From contig JEMY01000070.1 in assembly GCA_000585075.1 (NCBI GenBank), positions 1 to 43,272 on the forward strand: a stretch of 43,272 nucleotides of DNA, in the 5' to 3' direction. Below, in pieces: positions 1 through 8,780 of this stretch; position 1 is the stretch's first letter, and every line of letters starts with the position of its first letter. The position numbers and the translations under genes are program-made. This DNA comes from Candidatus Accumulibacter regalis. GTDB taxonomy: Bacteria > Pseudomonadota > Gammaproteobacteria > Burkholderiales > Rhodocyclaceae. The notes beneath the pieces are model-generated. The model did not search any database, was not told the DNA's origin, and saw nothing but the letters and a program-made list of their open reading frames with translations.

Positions 1-1042
1 TCAGCTCAGCGCGGGAATGGGCGCTGGCTTGCAGCAGCCCGGCGCCGAGCCGGCGCCGCAGGTTGCGCAGCCGCTCGCCGTGCTGGGCCAGGTACTGCGC
101 CGGATGTTGCAGGCGGCGGGCGAGCCAGTCCACCTGCTGGCCACGCTGGGCAAGAAGCTGCTCGATCTGCCTGCGCAGGGCGGCCTGCGAGCCAGCGAGA
201 CGAGCGAGCAGGGCTGCCTGCGCGGGGGCGGCGAGTTCGGCCGCCGCCGTGGGTGTCGGCGCACGCTGATCGGCGGCGAAGTCAGCGAGGGTGAAATCGG
301 TTTCGTGGCCGACTCCGCAGATCACCGGCAGCGGGCAGGCGCGGATCGCCCGCGCCACGCGCTCGTCATTGAACGCCCAGAGGTCTTCCATGCTGCCGCC
401 GCCACGACAGACGATCAGCACGTCGCAGTCGCGGCGCTCGCCGGCGCGGCAAATGGCGTCGGCAATCTGCGCGCCGGCGCTGTCGCCCTGCACCGGCGTC
501 GGGTAGACGACGATGCTCAGCTGCGGCGCGCGGCGGGTGAGCGTCGTCAGCACGTCGCGCAGTGCGGCGGCCTGCAGCGAGGTGACGATGCCGACGCGGC
601 GCGGAAACGTCGGCAGCGCGCGTTTGCCGGCGCTGGCGAAGAGCCCTTCGCCGTCGAGCTTTTGCTTGAGGCGCAGGAACTCTTCGTAGAGGTTGCCGAC
701 ACCGCCGCGCCGCGCGGCTTCGACGTTAAGCTGGAAGTCGCCGCGCGCCTCGTAGAGGGTGACCAGCACCCGCGCCTCGATGTGCTGGCCGTTTTCCAGT
801 CGCCAGCCGAGGAGCTGCGCGCGACTGCGGAACATCACGCAGCGCACCTGTGCGGCGGCGTCCTTGAGCGAGAAGTAGACATGTCCGGAAGGCGCCCGGC
901 TGAGGTTGGAGACCTCGCCGGCGACCCAGCACAGCGGAAAAGCGGACTCAAGTCGCTCGCGCGCGAGGCGGTTGAGCATGGCCACCGGGATCACCGGAGC
1001 GCTGGCGGGAAAGGCGTTGCTGGCCGGGGAAGTCTCTGACAT
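1..1042 (-). CDS. xseA: Exodeoxyribonuclease VII large subunit (3' end cut by window edge)
   Basis: Catalytic large subunit of exonuclease VII, which with XseB degrades single-stranded DNA to oligonucleotides in the cytoplasm. The protein begins MSETSPASNAF. An N-terminal OB-fold runs over about residues 20-115, with the family-typical WVAGEVSNLSRAPSGHVYFS stretch. The exonuclease VII C-terminal region follows (RVGIVTS, VCRGGGSMEDLWAFND, GVGHETD, then a long basic/leucine-rich helical part). About 347 codons are in the window without a stop; the family is usually 400-460 residues, so only the C-terminus is missing. The ATG has no Shine-Dalgarno sequence, and a TAGAAT -10-like hexamer lies 6 nt upstream (1049-1054, minus), so a leaderless transcript is possible. 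Identification is from conserved motifs. Confidence 0.93.
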   Translation of the reverse strand, partial: MSETSPASNAFPASAPVIPVAMLNRLARERLESAFPLCWVAGEVSNLSRAPSGHVYFSLKDAAAQVRCVMFRSRAQLLGWRLENGQHIEARVLVTLYEARGDFQLNVEAARRGGVGNLYEEFLRLKQKLDGEGLFASAGKRALPTFPRRVGIVTSLQAAALRDVLTTLTRRAPQLSIVVYPTPVQGDSAGAQIADAICRAGERRDCDVLIVCRGGGSMEDLWAFNDERVARAIRACPLPVICGVGHETDFTLADFAADQRAPTPTAAAELAAPAQAALLARLAGSQAALRRQIEQLLAQRGQQVDWLARRLQHPAQYLAQHGERLRNLRRRLGAGLLQASAHSRAEL

Positions 1043-1387
1043 CCGCGGATTCTACATGGCTCGCTGCGCGCGTTGCCGGCGACGGTGTTCTGGCGCCCCC
1101 GTTTGGCGGCCGCCGGGCAGTCTGCGGCTGACGTGCAGGCTGTCCCCCCGTCGCTTCGTTGCTCGCTTGGCAGGCACGGCAAAAAAACGCTTGCCCGTTC
1201 GCCACTTGCGCCGCTTGCCAACAGCCTGGCAGCACTCTTATCCACCGTTCCTGTGGATTCCCGGGCGGTCGGTGAGTGCGTCCGCCCTGGCTGGCGTCGC
1301 TTCGCAGCGGCAGGCAGCGCATCGGCACTTGCCGCAAAGCCTGGCGCAGGCTAAAGTTCTCCCCTTGAAAATCACCTGGGGTGCACC
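1043..1387. other. Non-coding gap between xseA and exbB
   Basis: A 345-nt divergent intergenic region. ORFs here are short and have no recognisable family. It holds a pair of facing DnaA-box-like sequences (TTATCCACC at 1238-1246 and, on the other strand, GAATCCACA at 1252-1260). Just before exbB it holds the 11-mer CTTGAAAATCA (1364-1374). I could not place a convincing sigma-70 promoter for exbB. Confidence 0.5.
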
Positions 1388-1996
1388 GTGTTTGCCATCG
1401 TTCAGGCCGCTGGTTGGCCAATCTGGCCCTTGCTGCTGGCGTCGATCCTGGCCGTCGCGCTGATCATCGAGCGCCTGGTGGCGCTGCGGCGGGCCAAAGT
1501 CGTTCCGCCCGGCCTGTTGCAGCGGGTGGTCAGCGAATTCCGGGAGAGAGGTGCGACACAGGCGATGGTCGTCGATCTGGAGGCGCATTCGCCACTCGGT
1601 CGCGTGCTCGCCGCCGGTCTGCGCAACGAGGGGTGTTCGCGCGAAATCATGAAGGAGTCGATCGAGGAGGCCGGCACCGTCGTTTCGCACGAGCTCGAAC
1701 GCTATCTGACGACGCTCGGCACCATTGCCTCGATCAGCCCCTTGATGGGCCTGTTCGGCACCATCGTCGGCATGATCGAGATCTTCGCCTCGCAGGCGCC
1801 CAGCGGCAGCAACCCGATGCAACTGGCGCACGGGATTTCGGTGGCCCTGTACAACACGGGCTTCGGCCTGGTGATCGCCATTCCGAGCATGATCTTCTGG
1901 CGCCACTTCCGTGCCCTGGTTTCCGGTTTCGTCATCGACATGCAGCAACAGGCGGTGCGTCTGGTCGAGGTTCTGCACGGCGAGCGCCGGTCCTAG
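1388..1996 (+). CDS. exbB: ExbB/TolQ/MotA-family proton channel protein
   Basis: Inner-membrane proton-channel subunit that works with ExbD to energise TonB-dependent outer-membrane transport. The protein has 202 residues. An N-terminal membrane helix (about 8-27, WPIWPLLLASILAVALIIE) is followed by a cytoplasmic loop and two further helices. The second contains the typical TLGTIASISPLMGLFGTIVGM segment and the third FGLVIAIPSMIFW. The start is GTG, 13 nt after the CTTGAAAATCA motif; only a weak GGGG purine run serves as ribosome site. exbD follows after 9 nt. No tonB is next to it, and a TolQ-like role cannot be excluded, but the exbB-exbD-lpxK order is common in Rhodocyclales-type genomes. 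Confidence 0.9.
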   Translation: MFAIVQAAGWPIWPLLLASILAVALIIERLVALRRAKVVPPGLLQRVVSEFRERGATQAMVVDLEAHSPLGRVLAAGLRNEGCSREIMKESIEEAGTVVSHELERYLTTLGTIASISPLMGLFGTIVGMIEIFASQAPSGSNPMQLAHGISVALYNTGFGLVIAIPSMIFWRHFRALVSGFVIDMQQQAVRLVEVLHGERRS

Positions 1997-2005
1997 GAGC
2001 CGACG

Positions 2006-2422
2006 ATGAACTTTCGCCGCGGTCGCACCAGCGACGTGCCCGAGATCAACCTGATTCCCTTCATCGACGTGCTCCTGGTGATCATCATCTTCCTGATGCT
2101 CACCACCACCTACGCCAAGTTCTCGGGGCTGGAGATCAACCTGCCGACGGCCGACGCCAGCAAGCAGAACGAGCAGCCCAATGAAGTCAGCGTGAGCGTG
2201 ACCCAGTCCGGCCAGGTGCTGGTCAACAAGGCGCCGCTCGCTGCCGTCAGCGTCCAGGCGATCAGCGACGCGCTGCGCCGCGCCGCCGGCGAGGCCAAGG
2301 ATCCGGTGATCGTCATCAACGCCGACGCCAAGGCAACGCACCAGAGCGTTGTCGACATCATGCAGGCGGCTCAGGCAGCCGGTTACCCGCGCATTTCCTT
2401 CGCCACGCAATCGCCCCGCTGA
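2006..2422 (+). CDS. exbD: ExbD/TolR-family biopolymer transport protein
   Basis: Single-span inner-membrane partner of ExbB, 138 residues. The short basic cytoplasmic N-terminus (MNFRRGRTSDVPEINLIPF) is followed by a membrane helix at about residues 17-38 (IDVLLVIIIFLMLTTTYAKF). The conserved membrane aspartate that carries protons is the D of PFIDVLL. A periplasmic domain fills the rest, with VSVTQSGQVLVNK and the DPVIVINADAKATHQSVVDIMQAAQ segment typical of ExbD. Its TGA overlaps the ATG of lpxK by one base (TGATG), so translation is probably coupled. Confidence 0.92.
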   Translation: MNFRRGRTSDVPEINLIPFIDVLLVIIIFLMLTTTYAKFSGLEINLPTADASKQNEQPNEVSVSVTQSGQVLVNKAPLAAVSVQAISDALRRAAGEAKDPVIVINADAKATHQSVVDIMQAAQAAGYPRISFATQSPR

Positions 2423-3480
2423 TGGCCGCTGGCGGCATCGCAGGCAGCCTTTCTCGGCGCTGGTATGAGCGGCGTCTGACCCCTGCCCTGTGGCCACTGC
2501 TGCCCCTTTCGTGGCTCTTCGGCGCGCTTGCCGGGCTGCGGCGCGGGTTGTTCCGCTGCGGGGTGCCGCTGGCACAGCGCCTGCCGGTGCCGGTGATCGT
2601 CGTCGGCAATCTTACTGTGGGTGGCAGCGGCAAGACGCCGCTGGTGCTGTGGTTGGTCGAGCGTCTGCGCGAAGCCGGTTGGCGACCGGGCATCATCAGT
2701 CGCGGCCATGGTGGCAGCGGCGAGGGCGTGCGCGTGGTCGCCGCGGGCACGCCACCTTCCCTGGTTGGCGATGAGCCGCTGCTCCTCGCACGGCGTGGCG
2801 GCGTGCCGGTCTTCGTCGGTCGCGACCGGGTGGCGGCCGGGGAAACCCTGCTCGCCGCTCATCCCGAATGCGACGTGATCGTCTCCGACGATGGCCTGCA
2901 GCACTATCGCCTGCAGCGCACCGTGGAAATCGTGGTCTTTGACGGGCGCGGCGCCGGCAATCGCCGGCTGCTGCCTGCGGGCCCCCTGCGCGAGCCACTG
3001 CGGCGACTGACCGGGGTGGGCGCAGTGGTCTGGAACGGCCGCCGCGAACCTGACGTGGCGGCCGCCGCCGGCGATTGTCCGCAGTTCGACATGCGCCTCC
3101 TGGGCCAGCGCTTCGTCGCCGTCGGCGAGTACGCCCGTCGGCGCGCCGATAGTTGCGACGCGGCTTCTCTGCGCGGTCGCAAACTTTATGCGCTGGCCGG
3201 GATCGGCGATCCTGCTCGTTTCTTCGCGCAGCTGCAGGTGCTGGGGCTCGATTTCGAAGCCCACCCCTTTGCCGACCACCATGCCTATACTGCCGCCGAC
3301 CTGGCCTTTGCTGGCGACGGCGTCCTTCTGATGACCGAAAAAGATGCGGTAAAATGTGCGCCGATTGTGAGCGGCGAGGCTTGGGTACTGCCGGTCGAAG
3401 CGGTCATCAGCGGCCCGCCGGGGGGGGCTGGTCTTTTCGAGACAATTCTGGAGAAACTCAATGGACGCACGACTGCTTGA
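2422..3480 (+). CDS. lpxK: Tetraacyldisaccharide 4'-kinase
   Basis: Phosphorylates the 4' position of the lipid A disaccharide precursor at the cytoplasmic face of the inner membrane, the sixth step of the Raetz pathway. The protein has 352 residues. The N-terminal hydrophobic stretch ([17 protein letters not shown]) matches the membrane-associating helix of LpxK. The Walker A region reads [18 protein letters not shown] at about residues 60-77, and the [14 protein letters not shown] motif lies near residue 155. The start overlaps exbD by one base. The 3' end overlaps the following zinc-protein gene by 20 bases, so exbB, exbD, lpxK and trm112 read as one transcription unit linking outer-membrane energisation with lipid A synthesis. 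Confidence 0.95.
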   Translation: MAAGGIAGSLSRRWYERRLTPALWPLLPLSWLFGALAGLRRGLFRCGVPLAQRLPVPVIVVGNLTVGGSGKTPLVLWLVERLREAGWRPGIISRGHGGSGEGVRVVAAGTPPSLVGDEPLLLARRGGVPVFVGRDRVAAGETLLAAHPECDVIVSDDGLQHYRLQRTVEIVVFDGRGAGNRRLLPAGPLREPLRRLTGVGAVVWNGRREPDVAAAAGDCPQFDMRLLGQRFVAVGEYARRRADSCDAASLRGRKLYALAGIGDPARFFAQLQVLGLDFEAHPFADHHAYTAADLAFAGDGVLLMTEKDAVKCAPIVSGEAWVLPVEAVISGPPGGAGLFETILEKLNGRTTA

Positions 3481-3637
3481 TATCCTCGTCTGCCCGATCT
3501 GCAAGGCCAACCTCGAATACCGCAAGGCGCAGTCGGAACTGGTGTGCAAGCCTTGCCGGCTGGCTTTCCCGGTCCGCGACGGCATCCCGATCATGCTCCA
3601 GGATGAAGCCCGTCCGCTGACCACCGACGAAGCCTGA
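3461..3637 (+). CDS. Trm112/YcaR-family small zinc-binding protein
   Basis: A 58-residue protein beginning [20 protein letters not shown]. The pattern CPxC (residues 11 and 14) followed by CKPC (29 and 32) gives four cysteines for one zinc, and the rest follows the UPF0434/Trm112 pattern ([16 protein letters not shown]). In bacteria these proteins usually sit between lpxK and kdsB, exactly as here; eukaryotic Trm112 activates methyltransferases, but the bacterial role is not firmly known. The start lies inside the 3' end of lpxK. kdsB follows at once. Confidence 0.9.
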   Translation: MDARLLDILVCPICKANLEYRKAQSELVCKPCRLAFPVRDGIPIMLQDEARPLTTDEA

Positions 3638-3655
3638 GTGCCGGGCCGCGCAAAC

Positions 3656-4444
3656 ATGCACGCGACGCCGTTCAAGGTGGTCATTCCGGCGCGTTTTGCG
3701 TCGACCCGCTTGCCGGGCAAGCCTCTGCTCGACCTGGCCGGCAAGCCGATGGTCGTGCGCGTCGCCGAGCGTGCCGTCTTGTCGGGTGCCGATGAAGTGC
3801 TGGTGGCCACCGACCATGCGCAAGTGCTGGCGGCGGTCGAGCGCCACGGCTTGCGCGCCATGTTGACCCGTGCCGATCACGTCAGCGGGACGGACCGCCT
3901 GGCCGAGGTGGTCGATGCTGCCGGCTGGAGTGACGACACCATGGTGGTCAACGTGCAAGGCGACGAACCACTGATCGACCCGGCGCTGATCGCCCGGACG
4001 GCAGCCCAGCTGGCGCAGAGCGGTGCCGACATCGCCACCGTTGCGCACCCCGTCGCAGACGCCGCCGATTTCTTCAGTCCGCATGTGGTCAAGGTGGTGC
4101 TGGCCGCCAGTGGCGACGCGCTCTATTTTTCGCGGGCGCCGATTCCCTACGCGCGCGACCACTTTGCCCGCGAGGCGGGCGGCGAAACGCTGCCCGCACA
4201 CATGCTCGCCTATCGCCACGTCGGGCTCTACGCCTATCGCGCGCGCTTCCTGCGCACCTATGCCGGCCTGGCGCCTTCCCCACTGGAAACTCTTGAAGTG
4301 CTCGAGCAGTTGCGTGCCCTGTGGCACGGCTTTCGCATCAGCGTGGCAATTTCCGACCAGCTGCCGGCTGCCGGTGTCGATACCCCCGCGGATGCGCAAC
4401 GCGTTCAGGCATGGTTCAAAAAGTTTGACCGTCTGCCGGTTTGA
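3656..4444 (+). CDS. kdsB: 3-deoxy-manno-octulosonate cytidylyltransferase
   Basis: Makes CMP-Kdo from Kdo and CTP for lipopolysaccharide inner-core synthesis in the cytoplasm. The nucleotide-binding signature is [19 protein letters not shown] at the N-terminus; the active-site region [13 protein letters not shown] and the segment [14 protein letters not shown] are typical of KdsB. From the ATG at 3656 the protein has 262 residues. A GTG at 3638, directly after the preceding stop, would add six residues (MPGRAN). I prefer the ATG because homology begins right after it, but neither start has a clear ribosome site. It belongs functionally with lpxK just upstream. Confidence 0.94.
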   Translation: MHATPFKVVIPARFASTRLPGKPLLDLAGKPMVVRVAERAVLSGADEVLVATDHAQVLAAVERHGLRAMLTRADHVSGTDRLAEVVDAAGWSDDTMVVNVQGDEPLIDPALIARTAAQLAQSGADIATVAHPVADAADFFSPHVVKVVLAASGDALYFSRAPIPYARDHFAREAGGETLPAHMLAYRHVGLYAYRARFLRTYAGLAPSPLETLEVLEQLRALWHGFRISVAISDQLPAAGVDTPADAQRVQAWFKKFDRLPV

Positions 4445-4514
4445 GGGTAAGTTGCGGCGTGTTGATCACGACAACGTGCTGCCGGCGGCCCGTGGCTGGA
4501 GTGCAAGTGTCTGA

Positions 4515-5213
<699 letters not shown>

Positions 5214-5524
5214 CCCTCGCCATCGATGACGGTGGATCGCAAGGAGGGCGCTTCTGCGCAACTCGCCAGTGCCAGTGCCGTCGCTTCCCGATTGCGGGCA
5301 TGGGGCCACTGCGGTCTCACCAGCGCCGCTGCTGCGGCGTTTGTTGCGTCTGCGGAGCGGCCAAGACTCTGTTCTCCGCCACTCCGGCTTGAAGCGTCCG
5401 CAGCGAGCGAGCGTTCAAGCGGTGTTTAGCATCGGTTTTTTGTTGTTCAAGTCGCTTATGGGGTAAATTTCAGCCACGGGGAGTTCCCCTGGGAGCTGGG
5501 AAACTTTAGAGAGGGAGGTTGTAT
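5214..5524. other. Non-coding gap upstream of the pyrophosphatase gene
   Basis: A 311-nt region between adk and hppA. The first 200 nt have no recognisable gene; a 67-codon frame at 5226-5429 is alanine/serine-rich and lacks family features. The last 95 nt turn AT-richer (around 5436-5470, TTTTTTGTTG and TAAATTT), which suggests the hppA promoter lies there, but no hexamer pair is convincing. A small inverted repeat, GGGGAGTTCCCC, follows near 5477-5490. The hppA ribosome site GGAGG is at 5514-5518. Confidence 0.5.
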
Positions 5525-7969
5525 ATGGGTTATCTGGTGTTCGCGCTGATATGTGCGCTCATTGCAGTAGGTTACGGCGCTGCAATGACCAAATGGATTC
5601 TCGGCTTGCCAGCCGGCAATCCGAAAATGCAGGAGATTGCCAAAGCCATTCAGGAGGGCGCTTCTGCTTATCTCAACAAGCAGTACACCACCATCGGCGT
5701 CGTCGGTGCGGTTCTTTTCGTGGTCATCTGGCTGGCACTCGGCAAGCTCATGGCCATCGGCTTCCTGATCGGCGCCGTCCTCTCGGGGGCCACCGGCTTC
5801 ATCGGCATGAACGTTTCGGTCCGCGCCAACGTGCGCACCGCCGAAGCGGCGCGCAACGGCATTGCCCCGGCGCTGGACGTCGCCTTCAAGGGGGGTGCCA
5901 TCACCGGCATGCTCGTCGTCGGTCTGGGTCTGCTCGGTGTTGCCGGCTACTACGCCATCCTCCGAGACCCGAGCGGCGACCTGCACCACGCAGTAGAACC
6001 GCTGATTGGTCTGGCCTTCGGCGGCTCGCTGATCTCGATCTTTGCCCGCCTGGGTGGCGGCATCTTCACCAAGGGAGCGGACGTCGGTGCCGACCTGGTC
6101 GGCAAGGTCGAAGCGGGAATCCCGGAAGACGACCCACGTAACCCGGCGGTCATCGCCGACAACGTCGGTGACAACGTCGGCGACTGTGCGGGTATGGCTG
6201 CCGACCTCTTCGAGACCTACGGTGTGACCGTGGTGGCGACGATGGTGCTTGGCGCAATGATGCTCAAGGGCGTCCCTGGCGCCAGCGACAACCTGATCAT
6301 CTACCCGCTGGTCCTGGGGGGGGTTTCGATCATTGCCTCGATCGTTGGCTGCTTCTTCGTCAAAGCCAGTGATGGCGGCAAGATCATGAATGCGCTCTAC
6401 CGCGGCCTGGCCGTCGCCGGCGCGCTGGCTCTGGTCGCCTTCTACCCGGTGACCATCATGCTGCTCGGCGACGGAATAACGCTCGCTGACGGCAGGCTGA
6501 TCAGCTCGGGGAGCATCTTCGGGGCGGCGACCATCGGTCTGATACTGACCGGCCTGCTGGTGTGGATCACCGAGTATTACACCGCGACCGAGTTCTCGCC
6601 GGTCAGGAGTGTTGCCCAGGCTTCGACCACCGGTCACGGCACGAACATCATCGCCGGTCTCGCCGTCTCGATGAAATCGTGTGCCCTGCCGGTACTCTCC
6701 GTTTGCGCGGCGATCTACGTCACCCATGCGCTGGCCGGCCTTTACGGCATCGCCATCGCGGCGACCGCGATGCTGTCGATGTCCGGGATCATCGTTGCCC
6801 TCGACGCCTATGGGCCGATTACCGACAACGCTGGCGGTATCGCCGAAATGGCCGGTTTGCCGGCGTCGGTGCGTGATGTCACCGACCCGCTCGACGCGGT
6901 TGGCAATACCACCAAGGCGGTGACCAAAGGCTACGCCATCGGCTCCGCCGGTCTGGCCGCGCTGGTCCTGTTTGCCGACTACACGCACGCCCTCGAAGCC
7001 AACTTCGGCGGCAGCATGCGTTTCGATCTCTCGAATCACATGGTGATCATCGGCCTCTTCCTTGGCGGTCTGATTCCCTACCTCTTCGCTGCCATGGCGA
7101 TGGAGGCCGTGGGTCGTGCTGCCGGTTCCGTCGTCGTCGAAGTGCGCCGGCAGTTCAAGGAGATCAAGGGCATCATGGAAGGCAAGGCGAAGCCGGATTA
7201 CTCCCGCGCCGTCGGCATGCTGACCGCTGCAGCGATCCGCGAAATGATCATCCCCTCGCTGCTGCCTGTACTGGTGCCGGTGCTCGTTGGCCTGCTGCTT
7301 GGCCCGCAGGCGCTCGGCGGCCTGCTGATGGGAACGATCATCACCGGTCTCTTCGTCGCCATCTCGATGACCACCGGTGGTGGTGCCTGGGATAACGCCA
7401 AGAAGCACATCGAGGACGGTCACTTCGGCGGCAAAGGCTCGGAAGCGCACAAGGCTTCGGTGACCGGAGATACCGTTGGCGACCCGTACAAGGACACGGC
7501 CGGTCCGGCGATCAACCCGCTGATCAAGATCATCAACATCGTGGCCCTGATGATCGTGCCCTTGATGGTCCCTGCCGCAGGCGCCAAGCCGATGCCGGCG
7601 GCGCAAGCTCCGGCTGCCGCTCCGGCTGCCGTTCCAGCTACGGCGATGGCCGCCGCGCTGCCAATGGCCACGGTCTACTTCGAAGTCGGCTCGGCCGAAC
7701 TTCCGGCTGATGTCGCGACGACGCTTGAAGGCATCGTCGTCTATGCCAAGGCCAATGCCGGCGCCAGGCTCGGTATTTCGGGCTTCCACGATGCCACTGG
7801 CAGTGCGGAAGCCAACGCCGAGGTTTCGAAGAACCGTGCCCTCGCTGTCGCTGAGGCGCTGAAAATGGTCGGAATCGCCGAAGAGCGTATCGAGCTGAAG
7901 AAGCCCGAGTTGACCACCGGCACCGGCGACGGCGCCGAGGCGCGTCGCGTCGAGGTCAGTGTGATGTAG
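5525..7969 (+). CDS. hppA: Membrane-bound proton-translocating pyrophosphatase with C-terminal OmpA-like domain
   Basis: Couples pyrophosphate hydrolysis to ion export across the inner membrane. About sixteen hydrophobic helices span residues 1-690. The substrate signature [11 protein letters not shown] is at about 186-196, followed by the acidic [20 protein letters not shown] segment. GNTTKA at 460-465 has Lys464, the mark of K+-independent proton pumps (K+-dependent ones have Ala there). After the last helix an Ala/Pro-rich linker (about 680-712) leads to an OmpA-type domain (715-814). In it Asp756 (GFHDATG) and Arg771 (SKNRA) are 15 residues apart, like the peptidoglycan-binding Asp271/Arg286 of OmpA, and it ends RRVEVSV. 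Typical pumps have 660-720 residues. ATG 5525 is chosen because GGAGG lies 6 nt upstream; an upstream TTG at 5519 abuts the ribosome site. Confidence 0.93.
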   Translation: MGYLVFALICALIAVGYGAAMTKWILGLPAGNPKMQEIAKAIQEGASAYLNKQYTTIGVVGAVLFVVIWLALGKLMAIGFLIGAVLSGATGFIGMNVSVRANVRTAEAARNGIAPALDVAFKGGAITGMLVVGLGLLGVAGYYAILRDPSGDLHHAVEPLIGLAFGGSLISIFARLGGGIFTKGADVGADLVGKVEAGIPEDDPRNPAVIADNVGDNVGDCAGMAADLFETYGVTVVATMVLGAMMLKGVPGASDNLIIYPLVLGGVSIIASIVGCFFVKASDGGKIMNALYRGLAVAGALALVAFYPVTIMLLGDGITLADGRLISSGSIFGAATIGLILTGLLVWITEYYTATEFSPVRSVAQASTTGHGTNIIAGLAVSMKSCALPVLSVCAAIYVTHALAGLYGIAIAATAMLSMSGIIVALDAYGPITDNAGGIAEMAGLPASVRDVTDPLDAVGNTTKAVTKGYAIGSAGLAALVLFADYTHALEANFGGSMRFDLSNHMVIIGLFLGGLIPYLFAAMAMEAVGRAAGSVVVEVRRQFKEIKGIMEGKAKPDYSRAVGMLTAAAIREMIIPSLLPVLVPVLVGLLLGPQALGGLLMGTIITGLFVAISMTTGGGAWDNAKKHIEDGHFGGKGSEAHKASVTGDTVGDPYKDTAGPAINPLIKIINIVALMIVPLMVPAAGAKPMPAAQAPAAAPAAVPATAMAAALPMATVYFEVGSAELPADVATTLEGIVVYAKANAGARLGISGFHDATGSAEANAEVSKNRALAVAEALKMVGIAEERIELKKPELTTGTGDGAEARRVEVSVM

Positions 7970-8020
7970 TCGCGGCATGTGCAGCGGCGGCTTGCCGCTG
8001 TACTCGCCGTCCGCTTGGCG

Positions 8021-8063
8021 AAAAAAAAAACGAACGGGCCGTCATGCGGCCCGTTCGTTTTTT
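8021..8063. terminator. Bidirectional intrinsic terminator
   Basis: A ten-base A run (8021-8030) is followed by a perfect 10-bp stem: CGAACGGGCC at 8031-8040, loop GTCATGC, GGCCCGTTCG at 8048-8057. Six T residues follow (8058-8063). The A and T tracts let it act from both sides, ending hppA (plus) and the convergent YbhB-like gene (minus). Confidence 0.92.
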
Positions 8064-8134
8064 ACGCGTGCGCCCGATCGGTCGCCAGGGCGCAGCCAGT
8101 TGCCTCTGCGCTGGCTGCCGCCATGCGGGCGACT

Positions 8135-8761
8135 CTACTTGAGCGCAGGATTCAGCGTGTAAGTGCCGGTCAGGCTGGCCTGCGCGAGGATGTGCCCGTG
8201 CATCGCGGCACGCACCTGCTGCCCGGTCACTTTACCTTCGACATCGAGCTTGGCCACGTCGAGCGCAAAGACGGTATACACATAACGGTGGACGATTTCG
8301 TCGTTCCACGGCGGGCAGGGGCCGTCGTAGCCGTAGTAGTCGCCGCGCATATCGTTGTCGCCGGCAAACCAGCTGGTGTAATCGTTGATCCCCTGGCGTG
8401 CGTCGTGTGGCGCGTGTGGACCGGGCTTGCCACGTGGCGTGACATCGCTGGAGAACTCGCCTTCGCCGATCTCGTCGAGGCTGGCCGGCAGATCGAAGAG
8501 CACCCAGTGGAAGAAATCGACGCGCGCCAGCGACGCCGGCACCGTCCGGTCCTCCTGATTGACGTCGTCGCCCTGGCTCGGAACGTCGGGGTCGTGGCAG
8601 ATGACGGCCAGCGACTGGGTGCCGGCCGGGGCATCGCTCCACGCCAGCTGCGGGTTGCGGTTGCTGCCCAGGCAGACGTGGTGATCGGGGTCGGCAATGC
8701 AGAAAGCGAAATCGCCGGGGATCTCTTGCCCGTCAGTGAAACTACTGCTGCTCAATTTCAT
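8135..8761 (-). CDS. YbhB/YbcL-type phosphatidylethanolamine-binding (PEBP) family protein
   Basis: Soluble PEBP-fold protein of 208 residues; bacterial members bind small anionic or phospholipid-like ligands and their role is not settled. Visible family features are PQLAWSDAP, the ligand-site ICHDPDVP, FHWVLFDLP and the C-terminal YGYDGPCPPWNDEIVHRYVY block (the GPCPP...HRY signature). The start is the ATG of MKLSSSSFTDGQ because GGAGGATCAACG is directly upstream. A frame upstream of it is open but would run into murJ. The gene is convergent with hppA and shares its terminator. No signal peptide is seen, so it is probably cytoplasmic. Confidence 0.9.
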   Translation of the reverse strand: MKLSSSSFTDGQEIPGDFAFCIADPDHHVCLGSNRNPQLAWSDAPAGTQSLAVICHDPDVPSQGDDVNQEDRTVPASLARVDFFHWVLFDLPASLDEIGEGEFSSDVTPRGKPGPHAPHDARQGINDYTSWFAGDNDMRGDYYGYDGPCPPWNDEIVHRYVYTVFALDVAKLDVEGKVTGQQVRAAMHGHILAQASLTGTYTLNPALK

Positions 8762-8780
8762 CGTTGATCCTCCTGATTGA

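Noticed and set aside
17-1039. A 340-codon open frame opposite xseA
   Set aside because: The minus frame codes clear XseA motifs to the window edge; the plus frame is low-complexity shadow sequence.
1238-2575. A 445-codon minus-strand open frame across exbB and exbD
   Set aside because: The plus frames code clear ExbB and ExbD; the minus product has no family features.
5226-5429. Small plus-strand frame before hppA sharing the 16-mer AGGAGGGCGCTTCTGC with hppA (5242-5257 and 5652-5667)
   Set aside because: Only 16 bases match and flanks do not, so a duplicated fragment is not supported; the frame lacks a convincing ribosome site and protein features.
5456-7978. An 840-codon open frame antisense to hppA
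   Set aside because: The product is His/Arg/Asp/Gly-rich with no recognisable domain, while the plus frame is a complete pyrophosphatase with a ribosome site.
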